Below are positions 29,331-33,278 of a stretch of 33,278 bases of DNA, in pieces. Positions within the stretch are counted from its first letter, which is position 1. Every line of letters begins with the position of its first letter. A model generated the notes under the pieces. The model did no database searches and was not told where the DNA came from. It saw nothing but the letters and a program-made list of their open reading frames with translations. The DNA lies in NCBI GenBank assembly GCA_035532475.1, contig DATKQY010000084.1:1-33278 (forward strand), given 5' to 3'. This DNA comes from DATKQY01 sp035532475 (GTDB lineage: Bacteria > Actinomycetota > Acidimicrobiia > Acidimicrobiales > Bog-793). The position numbers were made by a program, and so were the translations under genes.

Positions 29331-29723
29331 TTACTGCACCTGTTGCTGATCGTCTGGAAGGGGAGGAAACGCCGGCTTGCTGTCGAGGAGGGTGTTCTTC
29401 ATCTCCTCGTATTCCTCCTTGGTGAGCTCGCCTCGCGCGAACCTCCTCTGCAGCAGCTCGAGGGGAGTCTCTGGGGCGCTACCAAACATGAGGTGGTGCA
29501 TCGTTCCCCTTCGCCCGAAGAGCAGAACGAGGACGATCACGAGCATCGGGAGAAGGACGAGCGGCATCCAACTAGCGGCCTGTCCCGAGCCGCCCCAGCT
29601 CATCACTCCGACGGCTGCCAACGCGAGCACCACCATGCGGGCGCCCATCACCGCCACCATCAGCCCGATGACGGTTCGACGGGTGCGCGGTCCCCGCCTG
29701 CGAAGCGAGTTGATGATCATCAT
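29331..29723 (-). CDS. SHOCT-domain membrane protein
   Basis: 130 residues. Two hydrophobic helices (about 18-42 and 51-69), a Gly/Arg loop, then the SHOCT motif near the C-terminus: ELLQRRFARGELTKEEYEEMKNTLL (the LxxRxxxGEIxxeEYexxkxxL pattern). SHOCT is a short oligomerisation helix found in many small bacterial membrane proteins. A basic N-terminus (MMIINSLRRRGPRTRR) points into the cytoplasm. ATG 29723 follows GGGGGAGG at 4 nt. The Lys/Asp/Pro tail ends at TAA/TAG 29331. It is close to the two-component locus but on the minus strand and convergent with the secreted protein; no function known. Confidence 0.85.
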   Translation of the reverse strand: MMIINSLRRRGPRTRRTVIGLMVAVMGARMVVLALAAVGVMSWGGSGQAASWMPLVLLPMLVIVLVLLFGRRGTMHHLMFGSAPETPLELLQRRFARGELTKEEYEEMKNTLLDSKPAFPPLPDDQQQVQ

Positions 29724-30173
29724 GGGGCCTCCCCCAGCCTTGGCTCCTCCGGCCGGCCGCCGGCGCGCCCGGACCGGGGCTGTCGCCCACGCGCCCTGCG
29801 AACACGCCGAATGTCATCGCCTGACCTCGACAGGCGCCCTCGACCGCGACACCGAGGCGCTCGCGAGCGCGGCAGCGCGATCCTTCGGGGTCAGCGGCTG
29901 GCTCCTTGGCGGCATCCCGTCGCCGGACAGATCGACGTTCCTGGAGGAGCGCATCCCGTGACACGCCTTCGGCGAGGACGAAGTCCGCATTCTCCTGCCG
30001 TGGTAGCGGCTCGCAGTCGTTCCCCGGCGCGCGTAGAGCCGCGTCGTCCAGGACGGGCGGTCGAGGACGGGCGGAGGCCCGCCGCCCGAAGGCGGCGCCC
30101 TGATGGCGCCGGTCGTTCAGTCGTTGCCGGCCACGGATTAGGCGGAATGGCGCCAGCCGGTCCTGCCCCTGCG
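29724..30173. other. 450-nt intergenic region, no clear gene
   Basis: It separates the SHOCT and permease genes, both on the minus strand. A minus-strand frame starting near 30180 (MTQGQDRLAPF...) and a plus-strand stretch ending VSGWLLGGIPSPDRSTFLEERIP (29900-29961) read partly like protein, but neither has a domain or a supported start. Probably remnants or non-coding. Confidence 0.4.
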
Positions 30174-31223
30174 TCATCGGCCGGCCCCCTTGGTCGGCTG
30201 GTCGCCGATGGTCGATGAGGGAGTGCGGACGGCGGGTGGCTCGGGCCATCGCAACCGCGTCCGGAGCCAGAGCATGAGCCGACTGAGGCCGAGCAAGGCA
30301 GGAAGCTCGACGACCGGGCCGACGAGGATGGCCACCAGCACGAGGGGGTGCCCCGCGAAGGCAACGGCGGCCACGCCGATCACGGACTCGGAGTTGCGGG
30401 CGGTGGTGGTGAACACGAGGGTGGCGGTGTCGACATAGCCAAGGTGGAAGCGCCGTCCGACCGAGAGGCTCAGCACGAACAGTCCGACGAGGAACAGCGA
30501 GATCACCCCGATGATGAGGCCGATATCGGCCAGCGCCAAGGCGCCGAAGCTGGCCTGAAAGGCGAAGATCGTGATGACGAGTCCAGCCAGCGCCCACACC
30601 TTCATCTCGCCGATGGCCGACTTGTAGGTGCCGTACGTCCACTCCCGGCCCTTCAGGTGCTCGAGGAGCAGCCGGACCCCGTAGGCGAGCGCGAACGGCC
30701 CGACGAGGTACAGCCCGACACTTTCGAACAGGGTCGCCGCCGAGGTGGGGACGGCCTTGCCGACGAGCACCCACAGGTAGAAGGGCAACAGGACGATCTG
30801 GAGCACCAGGTTCCACGGCAGAAGCGACACCCCCCAGGCGACGTCCCCCTGGGCAAGATCGGTGAAGATGAGGTACCAGCCGATGCACGGGGTGAGCGTG
30901 TAGAGGATGACTCCGGCCCACAGGCTCGGGTAGTGGCGCAGGATCAGCCATCCGAGCACCCAGGCGAACACCGGGGTGAACACGAAGTTTGTGACGAGCG
31001 CCAACGCCGTCGGCTTCACCTTTCGGAACGCCACGGCGACGTCTTTCACCTCGACGAAGGCCATCACCGTGAACATCACGGCGAACACAGTGAGGTCGGC
31101 AAGCCACGACAGGTGGGTCAGGCGGCCGTTCACGAGGCGGTTGGCAACGATCCCGGCCACGACGGCGGCGATCAGCACGAACGGCTTGACCTCGTCGCGC
31201 ACCGAGAGCCGCCTGCCGGCCAT
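30174..31223 (-). CDS. ACR3-type arsenite efflux permease (BASS superfamily)
   Basis: 349 residues, about ten membrane helices. Conserved ACR3 features: TLTPCIGWYLIFTDLAQGD (the Cys-containing helix, Cys in the arsenite path), ALVTNFVFTPVFAWVL, VFTTTARNSESVIGVAAVAF and a C-terminal VGPVVELPALLGLSRLMLWLR. These match ACR3/ArsB-replacing permeases that export arsenite or antimonite using the proton motive force. ATG 31223 (or GTG 31226) follows GAGGGTG. No arsenic regulator or reductase lies beside it; the ArsR fusion at 21628 belongs to a sulfur operon. The protein could also carry another oxyanion or organic acid. Intact and probably functional. Confidence 0.85.
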   Translation of the reverse strand: MAGRRLSVRDEVKPFVLIAAVVAGIVANRLVNGRLTHLSWLADLTVFAVMFTVMAFVEVKDVAVAFRKVKPTALALVTNFVFTPVFAWVLGWLILRHYPSLWAGVILYTLTPCIGWYLIFTDLAQGDVAWGVSLLPWNLVLQIVLLPFYLWVLVGKAVPTSAATLFESVGLYLVGPFALAYGVRLLLEHLKGREWTYGTYKSAIGEMKVWALAGLVITIFAFQASFGALALADIGLIIGVISLFLVGLFVLSLSVGRRFHLGYVDTATLVFTTTARNSESVIGVAAVAFAGHPLVLVAILVGPVVELPALLGLSRLMLWLRTRLRWPEPPAVRTPSSTIGDQPTKGAGR

Positions 31224-31226
31224 CAC

Positions 31227-31353
31227 GACACCCTCGTCCGTCTACGTCCGGCCCGACTGCGGCTACTGCGGAGGACGCGGCTACCTCGAGGTCACGGTGT
31301 CCGCGACGATCCGCCCCGTCGGAGAGCAGCAGGCGCTCAACCTGGTGGCGTGA
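31227..31353 (+). pseudogene. C-terminal fragment with CxxCxGRG motif
   Basis: The frame ends RPDCGYCGGRGYLEVTVSATIRPVGEQQALNLVA followed by TGA at 31351. CGYCGGRGY resembles the zinc-binding CxxCxGxG repeat of DnaJ-like and other small proteins. There is no start codon with a ribosome site in the short upstream stretch, which is divergent from the permease. Probably the 3' end of a lost gene. Confidence 0.3.
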
Positions 31354-31400
31354 GAGCATCCTCGATCTCGTCTCCAGCACACGGCCGGCACAGCCCTTTC

Positions 31401-31427
31401 GCCATGTGTGTACTCTATGCGCATGGC
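31401..31427. promoter_or_regulatory. VapBC promoter with putative autoregulatory inverted repeat
   Basis: GCCATG (31401-31406) and CATGGC (31422-31427) are perfect inverted arms, 15 nt apart; the right arm overlaps the antitoxin ATG. Between them lies TACTCT (31411-31416), 6 nt before ATG 31423, a -10 for a leaderless transcript. VapB antitoxins commonly bind palindromes over their own promoter. Confidence 0.55.
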
Positions 31428-31653
31428 ACGGCTGAACGTCTACGTCCCCGACGAGCTCGCCGAGGAGGCGCGGCGCGCCGGCCTGAACGTGTCCTCGCTG
31501 TCCCAGGAGGCGATCCGCTCGGCACTCGCCGCCCGCTCGACCGACGACTGGCTCGCGACCTTGCGACCAGCACCACGCCACCGCGCCACCCACGAGAGCG
31601 CGCTCGCTGCGCTCGACGCCGCGCGCGAAGAGCCGCCGACCCGCCATGGCTGA
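31423..31653 (+). CDS. VapB/CcdA-like antitoxin
   Basis: 76 residues. MARLNVYVPDELAEEARRAGLNVSSLSQEAIRSAL is a ribbon-helix-helix antitoxin N-terminus of the CcdA/VapB kind (a strand, then two helices). The C-terminal half (RHRATHESALAALDAAREEPPTRHG) is charged and would wrap the toxin. ATG 31423 has a TACTCT -10 six nt upstream. Its stop overlaps the toxin start by 8 nt (31646-31653), which keeps the antitoxin translated first. It neutralises the PIN toxin and likely represses its own promoter. Confidence 0.85.
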   Translation: MARLNVYVPDELAEEARRAGLNVSSLSQEAIRSALAARSTDDWLATLRPAPRHRATHESALAALDAAREEPPTRHG

Positions 31654-32035
31654 GCAGGCCGTCGTCGACGCCTCCGCGTTCGTGGACCTGCTCCTCGGCG
31701 GCCCGCTCGGCGACGCGGTGGCCCGGCGAGTCTCCGGTCGCCGGATCCACGGCCCCGCTCACCTCGATGCCGAGGTGCTCTCTGCGCTCGGGCGTCTCAA
31801 CCGGGCGGGCGCGCTGCGCGCGTCGACCGTCGCCACCATGCTCGGCCACCTTGCCGACGCCCCGATCGAGCGCCACCCGCTGGCAGGACTCCTCGCTGGC
31901 GCGTGGGGCCGTAGGAGCAACCTCCGACTTGCCGACGCGCTCTATGTGGAGCTGGCAGCGGCGCTCGACGTGCCGCTCGTCACGACAGACGCACGCCTGA
32001 GGCCGGTACTGGGCACCGAGGTCGTCACGGCATGA
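31646..32035 (+). CDS. VapC-family PIN-domain toxin
   Basis: 129 residues. PIN ribonuclease with the acidic active site: Asp8 (VVDASAFVD), Glu43 (DAEVLSALG), Asp97 (LADALYVELA) and Asp115 (TTDARL). These are the metal-binding residues of VapC toxins, which cut tRNA or rRNA. The start ATG 31646 overlaps the antitoxin stop. The next gene begins 31 nt downstream. Such pairs often stabilise plasmids or integrative elements, and the ArdC-type gene right after supports mobile DNA here. Confidence 0.88.
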   Translation: MAEQAVVDASAFVDLLLGGPLGDAVARRVSGRRIHGPAHLDAEVLSALGRLNRAGALRASTVATMLGHLADAPIERHPLAGLLAGAWGRRSNLRLADALYVELAAALDVPLVTTDARLRPVLGTEVVTA

Positions 32036-32054
32036 CCTGAGGCGCGGCTCCAGG

Positions 32055-32060
32055 AATGGT
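32055..32060 (+). promoter_or_regulatory. Putative -10 element for a leaderless transcript
   Basis: AATGGT, 6 nt before ATG 32067. A weaker match to TANNNT (A at 2, T at 6 only), supported by the geometry shared with other genes in the window. Confidence 0.3.
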
Positions 32061-32066
32061 CCCGGC

Positions 32067-32426
32067 ATGGAACAGTCCTCGCCCCGCCGCCGCCTCGGCC
32101 GCCCACCGAACACCGTGCACGGGACCTTCGCCGGCCGCCACCTCGACACCGGCGAGGTCCTGTCGTGGTCAGACGGGGTCTTCGCCGGCCACCGGCCCTT
32201 CGTCGTCGAGGCGAACACCCTCTGCGACGCGGGGACACCGGTCGACCTGACCCCAGCTGGTCCGCAGCTCGCCGCTGACCGCGACGACCCCCTCGCGGTG
32301 ATGGCCGTCATGTCCGTCGTCCTCGACTACCGGACCGAGTTCCACGGGGACGTGCCCTGGGATCGCCTCTCGGAGGCCCTGCTGTCGCGATTCACGGACG
32401 AGGCGAAGGAGGCCGCCCGTGTGTAG
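32067..32426 (+). CDS. Hypothetical protein, probable mobile-element gene
   Basis: 119 residues, cytosolic, not recognised. A basic start (SSPRRRLGRPPNTVHGTF) precedes an alpha/beta middle (GEVLSWSDGVFAGHRPFVVEANTLCDAGTPVDLTPAGPQ) and an acidic helical end with VMAVMSVVLDYRTEFHGDVPWDRLSEALLSRF. It has no signal peptide. Its stop overlaps the ArdC-like start by 8 nt, and an AAGGAGG lies inside its 3' end to serve that gene, so the two are coupled. By association it belongs to the same accessory element; the function is unknown. Close relatives may accompany ArdC genes in actinobacterial plasmids, which I cannot confirm here. Confidence 0.65.
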   Translation: MEQSSPRRRLGRPPNTVHGTFAGRHLDTGEVLSWSDGVFAGHRPFVVEANTLCDAGTPVDLTPAGPQLAADRDDPLAVMAVMSVVLDYRTEFHGDVPWDRLSEALLSRFTDEAKEAARV

Positions 32427-33278
32427 GGCGCTCAGCGACCACGGCGGCCGGCGCTGCCCTTGCTCGCAGCCCGAGTACCGCAACGCCTACCGACGCGCGA
32501 CCTACCAGGCGAGGAGGCTCGCCGGTAGCAACCCGGTCGACGCTGGCGCGATCGATACCGAGGAGACGAGCACTGCTCTGGCCGAGGCGCTCGCCACCAC
32601 GCCCGCCCGTGGGGACACCACGATCGCCCTCCCCGAGGTCGAGACCGCAGCTCGTCACTTCGCGGGCCGGCTCGGCTACCGGTACGTCGACGCGTCCACC
32701 GCCGCCGAGCACCCGGGCACGACGACTGAGCCGGGAGTCCTGTGGGTCCAGTCGTTCGACGGGGGCGAGACCTGGCTGCTCCAGAGCCAGGGCCGCGACG
32801 GCCACCCCGAGCACCCACTCGGCCGCAAGCCGCTCGCTCCGGCGGCGCTCGTCGAGGCGATCCGGTCGCTCCAGACAAGGGGCGCCGATTCCTCCGTGCC
32901 GGGCACCGAAACCGATCGCCCGAGCCGCCAGGAGCGCACGGAGCAGGCCCACGCCGAGCTCGTCGCCGCCGTCGAGCGGATCGCCACCAGCGACGACTGG
33001 CGGGCCTTCCTCGACTTCTCGCGCCAGCTCCCCACCTACTCGGCGAACAACGTCTGCTGGCTGATGGCACAGGCCGCCCGACGGGAGTGGGACCCGCTCG
33101 ACCACGTCGCCGGGTACCGCGCCTGGCAGGCGATGGGCCGCCAGGTGCAGCGCGGCGAGACGGGACTCAAGGTGCTCGCTCCCTGCCGCTACAAGGTGAA
33201 GGACGCCGATACCGGCGAGGACAAGTGGGTCGTGCGCGGCTTCACGACGGCGACGGTGTTTGCCGCCCGCCGACCGAC
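32419..33278 (+). CDS. ArdC-like antirestriction / ssDNA-binding protein, 3' end off window
   Basis: At least 286 residues. The N-terminus has CPCSQPEYRNAYRRATYQARRLAG. From about residue 178 the sequence matches the ArdC/LtrC N-terminal ssDNA-binding domain: VERIATSDDWRAFLDFSRQLPTYSANNVCWLMAQA, HVAGYRAWQAMGRQVQRGETGLKVLAPCRYKV. In ArdC the C-terminal half carries a metalloprotease domain (HExxH), which lies beyond the window. GTG 32419 follows AAGGAGG at 6 nt and overlaps the preceding gene by 8 nt. ArdC proteins protect incoming plasmid or conjugative DNA from restriction, so this marks a transferable element extending right of the window. Confidence 0.82.
   Translation, partial: MCRALSDHGGRRCPCSQPEYRNAYRRATYQARRLAGSNPVDAGAIDTEETSTALAEALATTPARGDTTIALPEVETAARHFAGRLGYRYVDASTAAEHPGTTTEPGVLWVQSFDGGETWLLQSQGRDGHPEHPLGRKPLAPAALVEAIRSLQTRGADSSVPGTETDRPSRQERTEQAHAELVAAVERIATSDDWRAFLDFSRQLPTYSANNVCWLMAQAARREWDPLDHVAGYRAWQAMGRQVQRGETGLKVLAPCRYKVKDADTGEDKWVVRGFTTATVFAARRP

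Noticed and set aside
29572..31647. 691-codon minus-strand frame
   Set aside because: It lies in a different frame from the ACR3 permease and is Arg-rich; a shadow of that gene and of intergenic DNA.

Overview
The window is high-GC DNA with dense coding on both strands, GTG starts, frequent 4-nt start/stop overlaps and several apparently leaderless genes. This fits an actinobacterium. A sulfocyanin-like blue-copper lipoprotein, two sulfide:quinone-reductase-type flavoproteins and a decaprenyl-phospho-arabinose pathway together suggest a member near Acidimicrobiia rather than a mycobacterium, but that placement is inference; no rRNA or marker gene is present.

Layout. 1-1.5 kb: a drug-efflux MFS gene cut by the window edge (with an apparent frameshift) divergent from its TetR regulator. 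1.7-5.6 kb: six plus-strand genes: a J-domain/PASTA fusion, a nucleoside deoxyribosyltransferase-like protein, a sulfocyanin-like lipoprotein, a GNAT acetyltransferase, a hypothetical protein and a Rieske protein. 5.6-10.2 kb: a tight minus-strand operon, phosphodiester glycosidase > UbiA (DPPR synthase) > DprE1 > DprE2, which makes the lipid-linked arabinose donor. A GH76 family protein follows on the plus strand (11.0-12.2 kb).

12.5-16.8 kb: small unknown genes, then a reactive-sulfur cluster: thioredoxin, an SQR-like flavoprotein, a 53-residue basic protein and a DUF2892 membrane protein. Both ends of this cluster carry a matching ATACC-N6-GGTAT palindrome of CsoR/CstR type. A DUF2255 gene follows. 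16.8-20 kb is gene-poor, with unknown small genes and gene remnants. 20-22.4 kb is a second sulfur operon on the minus strand: an ArsR-rhodanese fusion regulator, DsrE and SQR, with a perfect palindrome over the regulator start.

22.4-26.3 kb is partly decayed: a frameshifted methyltransferase, a lamin-tail secreted protein, fragments, and a chromate-transporter pseudogene with a deletion, a nonsense codon and a frameshift. 26.4-29.7 kb: an OmpR/histidine-kinase pair divergent from a small secreted protein, with 11-bp-phased repeats between them and a second copy of part of that repeat block further on; then a SHOCT membrane protein. 30.2-31.2 kb: an ACR3-type permease. 31.4 kb to the end: a VapBC toxin-antitoxin pair, an unknown gene and the start of an ArdC-like antirestriction protein, which together look like the edge of a mobile element.

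Most functional insight lies in the two sulfur modules, which plausibly sense persulfide (ArsR-rhodanese, CstR-type sites) and oxidise or transfer sulfur (SQR, DsrE, rhodanese, thioredoxin), and in the arabinan-donor operon, whose DprE1 has alanine at the position of the benzothiazinone-target cysteine.
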